From assembly GCF_949628215.1 (NCBI RefSeq), contig NC_134281.1, forward strand, positions 11,294,501-11,358,500: DNA of 64,000 nt, in the 5' to 3' direction. Below the pieces are notes generated by a model. The model was not told where the DNA came from and searched no databases. It worked only from the letters and a program-made list of their open reading frames with translations. A program made the translations under genes and the position numbers. This DNA is from Phalacrocorax aristotelis (taxonomy: Eukaryota; Chordata; Aves; Suliformes; Phalacrocoracidae). Each line of letters begins with the position of its first letter. Position 1 is the stretch's first letter. Below, one piece after another: positions 10,609-21,755 of the stretch.

Positions 10609-13600
10609 CTGCAAGGGAAGGGGGTGACAACCTATCCCCAGAGTCACCCCAGGAGCTGTGCTCCGCACTGGGTGCTCACCGCAGACCCTCCGTGGCATGT
10701 GTCAGGTGTGTGGCCGTGGTGGCAGTGGCATTGCGGGCGGCCACCACGTCACGCACAGTGGCCAGACTCTCCTGCAGCTGCCGGAAGGTGCCCTCGAAGG
10801 TGCCGGCGGCCCCAGTGTGCTGCAGGAGGCTGGCCCGCTGTGCCAGTGCCCGGGTGCGGGCAGCCAGGTCCTGCACCACCCGGTCCCAGTCCCCGAAGCA
10901 GGGGTGGCAGGGCTGGCAGGCAGGGAAGGTGCCGGCAAAGCCCCGGGCGCACTGGTCACAGCGGATGCCTGAGATGCCGGGCCGGCAGTCGCAGTGGCCA
11001 CTGCCACGGTGGCACTGGGTGCTGGCAATGCCGCGGGGGTCACAGTCACAGGCTGTGGAGAGAGCGAGGTCAGCATGCCACGGGGCTCACTGCAGAGCCC
11101 CCAGTGGCACCGGCTCTCACCTCGGCACTGCTGCCGTGGGTCGCCCCAGTAGTGCTCCTGGCAGTCTGTGCAGGTCCGGCCCCCGAATCCCGGCCGGCAC
11201 AAGCACTGCCCCGTGAACTGAAAGACATGGCGCATCCAAGGCTAGCACAGCTGCAGCTCATCCCCAGACCCATCCCAGGCCCCTCCACCCCATCCCTGTC
11301 TCACCTGGTCACAGGCAGGTGTCAGGGCGTGCTGGGGGTGGCAGGCGCAGGGCTGGCACCCCTGCCCACTGCCCAGGTTCCAGAAGTTGGGGCTGCAGCG
11401 GTCGCAGCTCTGGCCTTCCACATGGGGTAGGCAGTGGCACTGCCCGCTGCGCCTGTCGCATTGGCACTGCTGGGGCCCACAGGTGCTGGCGTCGGTGCCC
11501 AGCACATTGCAGGAGCAACCTGAAACCAGACGGGGCCTGAGTGGGGACGGGGATGTTGAGATGAGTACAGGTATGGGATGGGGATGAGATTGGGATGGAG
11601 ATGGGATGGAGGTGCAGATGGTATGGGGACACAGGCAGGGATGGGGATGGCAATAGGTGAGGGTGGAGGCAGGATGGAGGTGGGATGGGAACAGCATGAC
11701 AGACACTGATGGGATGGAGATGGGACAAGGGCACAGTCACGATACAGATGGGATGAGGATGGGATGGGATGGGGACAGAGTCAGGGTGGCAGTGGGGATG
11801 GGATGGCAACAGGGACAGGAATGGGCATGAGATGAGTATGTAGATGGCATGGGACGAGTTGGGCATGGGGACAAGGATGAAGCCACAGTGCCAGGGCTGG
11901 GCAGAGGAGACAGCCCAGAGCAGGGCAGGGCTGCAGGGACCCCACAGCGCTGTGCATGAGCAAGGGCAACCATGGGCATGCATGGTCCCCAGGGACATGC
12001 TGGGCCCTGGAGGGAGGTCTGTCTCGGCATGGCCATGAGTACTCACGCCTGCAGTTGTGCCGCGTAGCATCCCCGTAGTAGCCGGGCTGGCACTCGGCAC
12101 AGTATGGCCCCACCGTGTTGTAGAGGCACCGCAGGCAGCGCCCCGTGTGCCGGTCACATGCCTCTGGGTCCATCACATCAATGTTATTGTGGCACTGGCA
12201 GGGTAGGCAGCGCCCGCCAGGCTGCAGTGGGTCCCCATAGTACCCGGGAGCGCACTCATCACAGCGGGGACCTGCTGACACAGAGCGCTGGGCAGTGCCT
12301 GGGGACAGGAGCACCCCCCGAGGGCACTGAGTGTGCTGTAGCTAGCACCCACCTGTGTACCCGGGGCTGCAGTGGCAGACGACCTCATGGGAGCGGCTGT
12401 CCTGGTAGCAGGAGGTGGCAAAGTGGCGGTGGCTGCCGGGCCCCTCGGGGCAGGGGCAGGGCCGGCAATGCTGCCCAGAGCCCAGCGCCGGGTTCCCAAA
12501 GTGCCCAGCTGCGCACCTGCGGGCAGGTGGTCACCAGGGGCCGGGGCTGCCAGCGGCACTCTACCCCGGTTCAGGTGTGTGTCCCGCTTACCTCTGGCAC
12601 CTCTCACCATCTGTGTGGTCACGGCAGCGCAGGCAGCTGCCCGTCTGGGGGTTGCACTCCTCGGTGTGCCCGTTGCACTGGCAGGGCCGGCAGGAGGGGA
12701 AGCCCCAGTAGCCAGGCTGGCAGCGGTCGCAGCGTGAACCATGGGCACCCTCGCGGCAGGAGCACTGCCCCGTGACACTATCACAGATGGTGCTCACTGA
12801 CCCCTCGCTGCTGCACTGGCACACTGGAAGGCACAACACCCATGGCATCTGCCCCCAGCACGCAGGGAGCATCCCTCCCTGTCCCCCCCAGCCATGGCGT
12901 GCCCAGGCTTCTCTCCAGCTGGGCTGGCACAGCCCCATGGCACTCACCTCGGCACCCACCAGGCCCAAAGCCGAAGGTTCCTGGGGAGCAGTGGTGGCAG
13001 CGCCGTCCCATGACGTTGGGTTTGCACCGGCACTGCCCGCCCTGGGGCTGGCACTCGGCACTGAGTGAGCCCTGGGGGTCACAGAGGCAGGCTGCAGGCA
13101 GAGAGTGGGGTGAGCAGCGGCAGTGGCCACTATAGGGTTTGGGACGGGGCATGGGGTCATACTCACGCAGTGCCCCATCATGCAGGATGGCTGAGAGGCT
13201 GTGCAGGAGGCTGGAACAGGGCTCGGCCACGGGCGAGGGCCCTGCAGTGTGGAAGGACTGGGCACAGCGGTACTGCTCGAATGTCTCCCGGCGCTCCATG
13301 GAGCTGGGGTCACCTGCGATGAACATCTCCAGCGAGGAGTAACGGGGCAGGAGCACCAGCTGGAGGGAACAAGTCAGTGGGACATCATGCCTGTCTCTCC
13401 CTGTGTCCCCTATGGCCACCTCCTGGCCCACAAAGGGTTGGTGTCCCCTGTCCCACTACCCAGCCACCCCTCACCGAATCGATGAGCACGCTGGCGGTGG
13501 GATCCTGCTGAGTAGCAGCACAGCCCAGCTCCAGGCGGAGGGTGTAGGAGACACCCCGCTCCAGACAGACAGGCTGGGGCAGCACCACGTACCTGGGGGG

Positions 13601-16600
13601 GGCAGAGCAGAGCACAGCACAGGCAGCTGGGTGCCTCCTGTGAGCCCCGGCATAGCCCAGTCCGGGCAAGACGCTCACCTGGCTCCGGAGGGGAGGCTGG
13701 TGGAGAGCTGGTCATCGGCTGGGATGGTGTTTCCGCAACGGCTGCTGGCTGAGATGGGGCTGGGGCGCAGCACCATCAGCCTCACCTCCTGCCAGGGCTC
13801 CGGATGCTGCCAGCAGAGATGGAGCTGTGCCAAAAAGCCTCACCGGCCAGCATGCCCCACCACCACCCCCCAGTCTGGCAATGCATACCACTACCAGCTT
13901 CACCAGCTGGTGCTCACCTGGGGCTCGTACCGGATGATCACATCATACTCGGTGGAGAAAGGTACGTCACTCACGTGAAACTCCACCCAGCTGCCCTCCA
14001 GCATGTGGGCAAAGCCTCTCCCCGTCCATGAAGCCAGGTGGTCTGTGGGGGGCTCACGCTCCACCACTGAGCCCTGGTGCAAGGTGGCATTGTGAGATGG
14101 GACCCCAAGAATTGCCTGCTAGTTTGGGGACCCTACAAAGAGCCACCCACTGCCCTGCTCTGCCTAATGTCCCTCCCTAGGGACACCTTTGTCCCTTACC
14201 TGATGTAGCCGAGCATCCTCAGCCTCATAGGTGTAATGGTCCAGGTTGATGTGGTAGAAGCCAGGCTCCACCTGGCTGCACTGCCGTCCCACCACGTGGC
14301 TGCGGCACCGGCACTGTCCTGTCTCCACTGCACACCTGGAACCCCAGCAGCACCGTCAGCCCTGATGCCCACAGGGATGCCCCTTGCCCCCTGTGTCCCC
14401 ACAAAGACTCACAGGTTGTCGCGGGCACCTCCCACATTGCAGTTGCATGGCCGGCAGCCCGGGAGGTCATGGCTCAATCCCCAGTGCTCAGGCTGGAAAG
14501 AGCAAGGGTGTCAGGGAACACCCGGCTGTGGTGTCATGGCCCCAAGCACCGTGCATGCCCCCTGAGCACTGTGCATGGCTCCAGAGCACATCCACACTCA
14601 CCAGGCACTGGTTGCAGTTGCGTCCAGTCACCAGCCGCTTGCAGAGGCACTCGCCACTGATGGGGTCGCACCGGGTACCCTCAGTCACTGTGCCGCGGGG
14701 GTCACACTGGCACCCTGCATGGAGATTCAGTAGCGTCCAGCAGGGCCGAGCCACACGCCCAACCCCAGCGGGTGCCGCCCTGGTACCTACGTTGGCAGCC
14801 CTGCGGGTTAGCAGCACTGAGGCCAAAGAAGCCGGGTTTGCAGCGGTCACAGCGGGCACCAGCCACATGCTCCTTGCAGCGGCACTGCCCTGCGATCAGC
14901 CCCCGGGCTGGGTCATCGGCGCCGTCGCACAGCCCCCCATCCAGAGAGCCCTCGGGGTCGCAGTCACAGGCTGGGGGTGCAGGCAGGGTCAACACTCCAA
15001 CCCCCTTGTCCAGCCCCACGCAGCCTGTCGCACCACATGCCCCCCTGGCACCGACCTCGGCACACCGTGGGGTCCCGCAGGTCTTTCCTGGCGTCCTTGT
15101 AGTAGAAGGGCTTGCAGAGGTGGCAGCGGCGGCCCATAGTGTTGTGCTGGCAGCTGTCGCACACAGCCCCACTGGTGTTCCCCGTGGCCAGGAAGACTGC
15201 CATGTCAAAGTGGCACCGCCGTGAGTGCTCATTGCAGTCGCAGCCTGTGGGGATGGCACCGTGGCACAGCATGAGGCACCCCAACCCCCTGCCTGTCAGG
15301 CAGCACCACCAATGCCAAACCTCCCCAGCCCTGACTCCCCTTACCCCAGTATGCAGCACCCCAACCCCAAACCTCCCCAAACTACATCCTGCAGCACTCC
15401 AAAACCCCCCCAGCCAGTCTGCAGGATGCCAGTCCCCACCCAAGCACATCCTGGCATGCAGCACCCCAAAATCCCTGGCACGGTACAGCCTGCCAGCCCT
15501 GGCACTGGGATCTCTGTGCCAGGAGCCAGTGCCGGCACAGGGCACTCACGGCGGCAGGCATTGGTGCTGGAGCCCTCGGCTGGGCGCCAGGGCAGGTCGT
15601 GGTAGAAGTCCTCACAGCGCTCGCAGTTCAGCCCCTGCGTGTGGTGCTTGCAGACACAGCGCCCATGCACCTGCCGGGACACTATGGTGAGGGGCTGCGG
15701 GGCCACGCTGTGCTGCACCTGACTCCGGCAAGGCACGTGGGGCCAGCTTGCCTACCATGCCGTCGGTGGTGGCAGGGGCCCCGGTCAGCGGGGCACACTC
15801 AGAGGCATGCCCATAGCAGAAGCAGTTCCCACGCATCACCAGCTCGTAGAGTGCGTAGTAGTACTTCTCCTGGATCTCCCGCCGCGTGTCCAGCAGGTTG
15901 TCCCCCAGTGTGTGTAGCTTAGTGAGGTTCACCCGCAGGTTGGTGACGCGCAGCAGGTCTGGGGCAGGGAGAGATCTGTGTTGTCACAGGGCGGATGGGC
16001 TTGTCCATGCATGGCTCAGCTTTGCCATGCACGGCCAGTGTGGGATGTGCATGGCCACAGGGGGCTGTGGGTGGCTCAGTGGAGCTGGGCACTGCTTGGC
16101 TCGCCTGTGCACAGTTGGGCTGGGCTGTGCATGGCATGGAGTGTCTACAGTATGGGGTATCCATGCAGGGCTGCACACCATCAGGCTGGGCTATTAGTGG
16201 CTTTCTATGGCACGGCTTTTTGGCACTCGGCTGTGCATGGTTTGTCTCACATGCACAAGGTTGCACGTAGCCAGGCTGTACATAGTTGTGGTGGTTCAGC
16301 TCCCCTGCACGTGGTTGTGCATGGTCAGGCAGGGCTCTGCCAGGAGCTCTGCAGACAGGGCTCTCAGACAGGGCTCTGCAGCCTCCCCCAGCAGATGCAG
16401 GCTGGGACCCCACCACTGCAGAACAAGCACCTTGGGCTTAGGGCACCTTTCTGGGCATCAGGGCCCCACTGCTGGGGGCTGTGCCCAGAGGATGGCTGTG
16501 CCCAGTCGGCGCAGCCTGGGGCGCTCCAGCAGGATGGTTCCCCCAGGACTGCAGCTTCCCAGCAGATTCCTCCCCTCCTGCTCCCAGCCTAAATTTAGCC

Positions 16601-18193
16601 TGGTGATTAACCCACTGCATTCTGTGCCCGGCCCAACTGCTCTTCCCATCATGACACTGTCCCACACCGTGGTGCCACTCGGCACTGGGCTCGGCTCCAG
16701 CACGGCTCCAGCAAAGCCCACCCCTCCACTCACCCCGATGCAGCCTGACCTTTAGCTGCTCCCACGGGGGGGGTATAGGAAAGGCCCGAGTCCTGGCAGG
16801 CTGGATCCGGCCCTGACCCTGCAATGGGGCTCAGAGCAGGGAGAGAGCAGCCAAAATAGCTATGCCCAAAATAGAGCAGTCAGGCAGGAGCCCGGGGCGG
16901 GCAACTCACTCTGGATGGCGGGACTGTAGGGGTCCCGGATGGGGATGGCGGGGTCCAGCACCCGGTAGATCACCTGGGGGGAGAAGGCAGGGCAGTGAAG
17001 GGAGAGCAGGGTGTCCCCCAACCCTCCCATGGCAGCACTGGGGCCTCACCTCCCCCTCGGTGGAGGGCTCGATGTCGGAGTAGCGGGACTCGCAGATGAC
17101 GTCATCGACACGGCGTGGGGGCCCACGGGGAACGTGGGGGAAGGAGGCAGCGCAGTCATAGGCGAAGTACCGGTAGACCTTCCAGCTGCGCCCAAAATCG
17201 GCCGAACGCTCCACCAGCATGGCCGCAGGGCGGAAGGTCTGCAGGACACCCAGCTGGGATGGGGCCGGCCCCGCAGCCCCCATGGGCTTTATCCTGTCCC
17301 ATCCCGTCCCATCCCATCCTGGGTACCCACATGCTGGGACCCACCTTGAAGGTCATGATGAGGTGCGTGAAGTGGAACTCAGCCTCCAGGTCCAGCTGGA
17401 TGCTGACGTGCTCCACACCTGGGGGTGACACGTGTGACTATGGGGAGCACCCACTCGTGGGTCCCTGGGGTTCATCCCCCCAACCCGGATGCGGTCCAAG
17501 GGCGTGCCCATGTCCTCCGGCTGAGTCACACTTCCTCAGCGTGGGAGGAAGGGAAGGAGAGCCCCCCGGGACACCCCACTACCCCCGCCCCTGGCTCACC
17601 GTTCTCTGACTGCCACCAGGCTTTCTTGGGGCGGGGGGCAAAGGTGGTGACTACGTTCTCGATGCGGTGGCTGTTGGTGTTGGTGCGGGCATCATAGGGC
17701 CGCCGTGAGTCACAGACGAAGCACTTCTTCTCCTCCTGCGAGCGGGAGGCTCAGTGGTGTGTGTCCCCATCCCGTCCCCTCCATCCCCATCTGGTCCCCC
17801 CCGTCCCCATCCCATCAGCTCCCGCTCACCTGGAGGTGGCTGACGATGCAGTAGGGCTGGGGCCGGTGCAGCCCGCAGGTGGAGGTGGCACTCAGGCGGG
17901 GGGCTCGCCCCACCAGCAGGTCCCCGGTAGCCGGGTAGCAGCTGCCGCGCGCGCAGCCCTGGGGGGGGTCGGGGGCCGGGGCCCTCCCCAACCCTGCGGG
18001 GCAGCGGGGGGCTGAGGGTGCTGGGAGGGGGGAGGGGGACACGGGGGACGCGGAGCCCCTTCCGCGGCCACCCGGAAACAGGGTGGCGGGGCCGCGCCAG
18101 ACCCTGGCCCCCACCGGGCCCCGCCGGGGCGAGGCGGGGAGCGGACTCACCGGCCAGCAACGGCAGCAGCAGGAGTGCGGCGGGGCTCCGCAT
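8082..18193 (-). CDS. LAMB2: Laminin subunit beta-2, complete (33 coding exons, 1779 aa)
   Basis: Beta chain of laminins such as 221, 421 and 521; secreted into basement membranes, notably synaptic, kidney and eye. I placed 33 coding exons by canonical splice sites; they sum to 5340 bp, exactly 1780 codons, close to human LAMB2 (about 1798 aa). Signal peptide exon is 18151-18193 ([14 protein letters not shown]). Order: LN, LE repeats, LF, LE repeats, coiled coil interrupted by the Cys-rich beta knob, C-terminal Cys. The last exon ends VQIYNTCQ, the beta-2 hallmark, and the coiled coil carries ELRELI with the LRE tripeptide at about residues 1492-1494. This and the position beside USP19 make it LAMB2 rather than the paralogue. 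All introns read here are GT-AG. A non-coding first exon as in human may exist but is not resolved. Exon coordinates are in the domain entries below. Confidence 0.95.
10680..13091 (-). other. LAMB2: LAMB2 second LE array exons
   Basis: Coding exons 18-24: 12948-13091, 12592-12823, 12353-12516, 12047-12271, 11305-11519, 11121-11217, 10680-11052. They encode the inner LE repeats, with landmarks [34 protein letters not shown] and [18 protein letters not shown]. Exon 24 (373 bp) finishes the LE rod and enters the coiled coil. Confidence 0.92.
11530..11860. repeat. GGGATG-type minisatellite in LAMB2 intron 21
   Basis: Degenerate tandem array of GGGATGGGAT-like units in the intron between exons 12047-12271 and 11305-11519. 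Confidence 0.7.
13167..14335 (-). other. LAMB2: LAMB2 LF domain exons
   Basis: Coding exons 13-17: 14200-14335, 13918-14073, 13679-13806, 13475-13592, 13167-13359. Landmarks: [48 protein letters not shown]. This is the globular LF (domain IV) module of beta chains. The paralogue has one extra exon here. Confidence 0.9.
14413..15670 (-). other. LAMB2: LAMB2 first LE (laminin EGF-like) array exons
   Basis: Coding exons 8-12: 15550-15670, 15056-15244, 14791-14970, 14602-14714, 14413-14492. Cys-rich LE repeats with landmarks [31 protein letters not shown] and [16 protein letters not shown]. They form the rod between LN and the LF domain. Confidence 0.92.
15756..18193 (-). other. LAMB2: LAMB2 signal peptide and LN domain exons
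   Basis: Coding exons 1-7: 18151-18193, 17830-17993, 17600-17735, 17345-17418, 17050-17238, 16910-16973, 15756-15958. They encode the signal peptide and the LN (domain VI) polymerisation module, with landmarks [63 protein letters not shown] and [14 protein letters not shown]. Exon 7 runs into the first LE repeat ([10 protein letters not shown]). Confidence 0.93.
15974..16400. repeat. Degenerate GCATGG-rich repeat in LAMB2 intron 6
   Basis: Recurring TGTGCATGG / GGCTGTGCATGG units across the long intron between 16910 and 15958. Imperfect, with no clean period. Confidence 0.5.
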
Positions 18194-18478
18194 CGCGGGG
18201 GCGCAAAGCGGGCGCAAAAGAGGCGCTCGGCAGGTGCCCGGCCGTCCCGTCCCGGTCCCGTCCCGCCCCGCCGGTTCCCGTTCCCGTCCCCGTCCCCGTC
18301 CCCGTCCCCGTCCCAGTCCCTCCCGCTCCCCCCTCCGAGCTGGGCGGCGGGCTCAGCGCTCGGGGCTGCGCGGAAAGCGCGGGGCGGATCCCGGCCGGAG
18401 CGGGGAGCGCGGGCGCGGCCGGCCTCAGGCAGGAGGCAGGCAGGGAGGCACCGGACACATGCAGCCGCTCTTCAGGGC
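18194..18478. promoter_or_regulatory. LAMB2: LAMB2 promoter squeezed between the two laminin genes
   Basis: Very GC-rich, CpG-dense interval between the LAMB2 start codon (18193) and the poly(A) signal of the upstream LAMB2-like gene (18479). It must hold LAMB2's transcription start unless a further upstream exon exists. A CCCCGT hexamer array (18266-18312) offers multiple GC-box-like sites. Confidence 0.6.
18266..18312. repeat. CCCCGT hexamer tandem array in LAMB2 promoter
   Basis: About seven near-perfect copies of a CCCGTC/TTCCCG hexamer, between LAMB2-like and LAMB2. Confidence 0.8.
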
Positions 18479-18484
18479 TTTATT
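18479..18484 (-). terminator. LAMB2L: LAMB2-like poly(A) signal AATAAA
   Basis: TTTATT on the plus strand, 107 bp past the LAMB2-like stop codon (18593-18591). Confidence 0.8.
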
Positions 18485-18590
18485 TGCAGGCGCCGCCATG
18501 CTACAGGCGCCCACGGAGGGGACGGGACTCCTCCGGGCTGCGGGGCCGGACCGGGCCCCGGATCCCAGCCGCCGGCCCCGCCGCCGGTCC

Positions 18591-21500
18591 CTAGCAGGTG
18601 GCGTAAGCGTTGGCCCTCTCCCGGATCTCCTCCAGCAGCCCCCAGACCTGCTGCTCCAACGCCTGCAGTCGCTTCGCCTTCGCTGCCATCGCCCGCTCGT
18701 TGGCCACAAAGTGCTGCTCCAGCTCTGTGGGATGGTGGCACGGTTGGGGTGCAGCCCCCCCACTGCGTCACCCTTGGAGCACCAGGCAGGACATGCCCGG
18801 GAATCAGGGGGTGATGTGCAGGTGGGCACCAAGCTGGGTTGGAGTGGCAGGGAATGCCTCCCATCACATGCGCCCCCCTCACCTTCCAGCTTCCTCTTGC
18901 TGCTGCTGGCCTTGTCCAGCAGGTTCCGGGCCTCTGCTGTCAGCTGCGTCACACGCTGCAGGGCCCCGCTGGACACCCCAGCCAGCCCGCTCACCCGGCC
19001 CTTCAACACCATGTAGCGCTGTGTCACCTGTGCGAGGTCCTGGCGGCACAAGGGCATGGCTTGTGGCATGCACATGGCACAAGAGGCTGAGCCCCCTCCA
19101 GCACCCCATACCCCCTCAGTGCTGTGCCATGGCCCCGGACAGGGTCAGGCCTCACCTGGCTGAGTGTCCCCGAGGCAGCGGAGGCATGCTGTGCCCCGTC
19201 CTTGGCTTGCTGGGCCACGCGGTGGACATCCTGGCCTTGCTCCTGCAGGGCAGTGACCCGCTGGGCCAGCTTCTGCAGCTGCCGCTGCGCCCGCAACTCC
19301 TTCCCCTCCAGCGCCTGCAGCCTGCGCTCCGCCTGGGCAGGTACAGGCACCGGTCGCCAGCATGCACAGCAACCTGCCATGCCATGGCGCCAGCCTCACC
19401 GCCTTGGCAAACCCATAGCACCTGCCGCACACAGTCCACCTTCCCCTGGCACCAGCCTGGCTACCCTTGGTGTGCCCATGGCATCAGCCTTGCTCTCCAC
19501 TGCACCAACCCCATTACTCCTAGTGCCCCCACAATACCAACTCCGTTACTCCCAGTGCACTCATGGCACCAACCCCGTTATTCCCAGTGCCCCCACAGCA
19601 CTGACCCCATTGCCTCCAGCATGCCCAAAACACCACTCTGCTCCCTAGCCATGCCAGCAGCATTGGCCCTGCTGCCGCAGCCCCAGCATGCCCACAGCCC
19701 CAGTGCCCCTCACCTCCTTGGCTCTGCTCTCAGCCACCTGGATGGCATCCCTGGCGCTCCGCAGGGTGCTCCCCGCTGCCATCACCTGCACCCGCGCTGC
19801 ATCCAGTGCCCGCTGCGTCACCACCAGCTCATCCCTCACGCCCTCTGCTCGCTCCCTGTGGCAGCATGGGCAGCTCCAGCTCCTGCTAGCGCTGCAGGAC
19901 AGACCCCCACTCCCTGCCCACCCCGGCACAACTCCCACCACTTGCCTGGCATCCTGTCCCTGTGCCAGCAGCCCCCGTGCCATGGCCAGCCCCTGTGCCG
20001 TGCTGTTCAGCACTGCGTCCACCCCCTCCAGCTGGCCAATGCTCTCCTGCATGTCCTGCAGCAGCTCCTGGATCCGGCCAGGACTGCTGGGCAGGGAGAT
20101 GTTCAGCACCTGCCGGGCCACCAGCTCGATGCTGCCTGGGTCGGCTCCCTCCTCTGTGGAGACACAGGAGCGGGGTGGGCTCAGGGTGGGTATGCTGACC
20201 CCTGCTGTGCTCATGTGCCCACTCTGTGCTGGTGCTACCTGCCAGGAAGGCCTTGATGCGGCGGATGAAGTCCCGCAGCTGGGCCGTTGCCTTGTCTGCA
20301 TGGCTGCGGGCGGCCTGCGAGTGTCCCAGCGCCTCCTCTGCCTGGCTCCGTGCCCCCCGTGCCAGCTCCTGCACCTCCTGTGTCTGAGGGGCATGGGGCT
20401 GAGTGGGGGACACGGAGCGGCCCCAGGGAGGGGGTGCACTGGGGTGAACAGGGGGTATGGGGGGACATGCACAGGGACAAGATGGGGGCATGCAAGGGGG
20501 TGTAATGGGGTGTGCAAAGGGGCAGAGGGGCCATGCAAGGGGACACGAGGGGGTGTGCAACCGTGTACAAGGGGGCATAGAAAGGTGTGCAAGAGAACAT
20601 AAAGGAGGTGTGCAAGGGGGCACACAAGTGTCCCAAGGGTCATCTGTGAGGGGCCGTAAGAGGGATATACTTGGGGGGGACACACTTGAGGGCACAGAAA
20701 GATCACAAGCAGGATGGGCAAGGGTATGCAAAGGTGCATGGAAAGGGCACAAAGAGGGACACAGAAGGGGACACTGAAGTGGCGTGGGAAGAGTACAAGC
20801 AGGACATGGAAAGGGACATGCAAGGAGGCATGGAAAAGCCATAAGTGGGACACACAGGAAGACATCAAAGTGGCATGGAAAGGGCACAAGTGGACCACAC
20901 AAAAGGGAGACCAACAAGTGCCATGCAGCTACCACCCCTACCTTCTGTGCCACAACACCCAGCTGCCCCAACGCCACCTCCAGCTGCTGTGAGGCATTAC
21001 GGGCACTGCTCAAAGCTCGAGCTGAGACAGACAGTGCCCCTATGCATCCCGTGCCACCGCAGTGCCGTGTCCCCATGCTGTCCCGGCACAAGGCTCCTCC
21101 ACAAGGTGCTTGTTCGCAGCTCCGGTCCCCCGGCAACCCACAAATCTGCAGTGATGCCAATGGTGGAGATGGCGGCTCAACACTGAATGGGGGAGATCCC
21201 AGTGCCGGGGCAGCACATGAATCTCCCTCCATGCACCTGTTTGCTCCCTGCCACTCCCTCTCTCACCTTCTCATTGATTCTGGCAATGCTGAGTCCCATC
21301 ACCCGTTTCTGTGCCTCCCGCAAGGATTTCCGTGCTGCAGCTGTGCTGCGGCGGAAAGCATCACCCTGCTGCCGCAGCACCTGCTCAGCTGCCCGCTGTG
21401 TCGCCTGTGCCCCATTCAGCTCACTGGCTGTGCCGTTGGCCACCACCTCTGCCTGTCGTGAGTCCTCCACCGATGCCAGGATGCTGCGGTAAGACTCTGC

Positions 21501-21755
21501 GGGTGCTGGCATCAGGGTTTGGCCAGGATGGTTGCCACTGAAGCCCCCAATCCTTGCTGGATGCTCTTACCACTGAATCCAGCTGCTGCTACAGTGCTGA
21601 GGAGGATTTGGAGGTGGGAAGCCATTTGGTTGAGACCCCCTAGCTTGTGGCTCAGTCTGGCTAGCCGGTTGTGGTGCTGCACATCTGCCTGCATCAGCTG
21701 ATCCAGATCTTGCTCCAGCTCTTGGAGCTGCTTCCAGAAGTCATCCAGCTCCATT
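18591..21755 (-). other. LAMB2L: LAMB2-like coiled coil, beta knob and C-terminus exons
   Basis: Coding exons 26-34: 21571-21755, 21267-21496, 20942-21145, 20239-20383, 19946-20153, 19714-19855, 19156-19332, 18883-19039, 18591-18724. Exon 28 (20942-21145) encodes the six-Cys beta knob ([20 protein letters not shown]) at about residues 1442-1509. Exon 19946-20153 uses a GC donor. The coiled coil is much more diverged from LAMB2 than the N-terminal half, but exon lengths remain equal or differ by multiples of three. Confidence 0.92.

Noticed and set aside
9351-11430. Plus-strand frames of 200-330 codons opposite LAMB2
   Set aside because: Same reason: antisense shadows of GC-rich laminin exons with no family similarity.
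18018-20256. Plus-strand open frames of 200-550 codons opposite LAMB2-like
   Set aside because: They run antisense over exons whose minus-strand reading gives the conserved laminin coiled coil; high GC removes stop codons.
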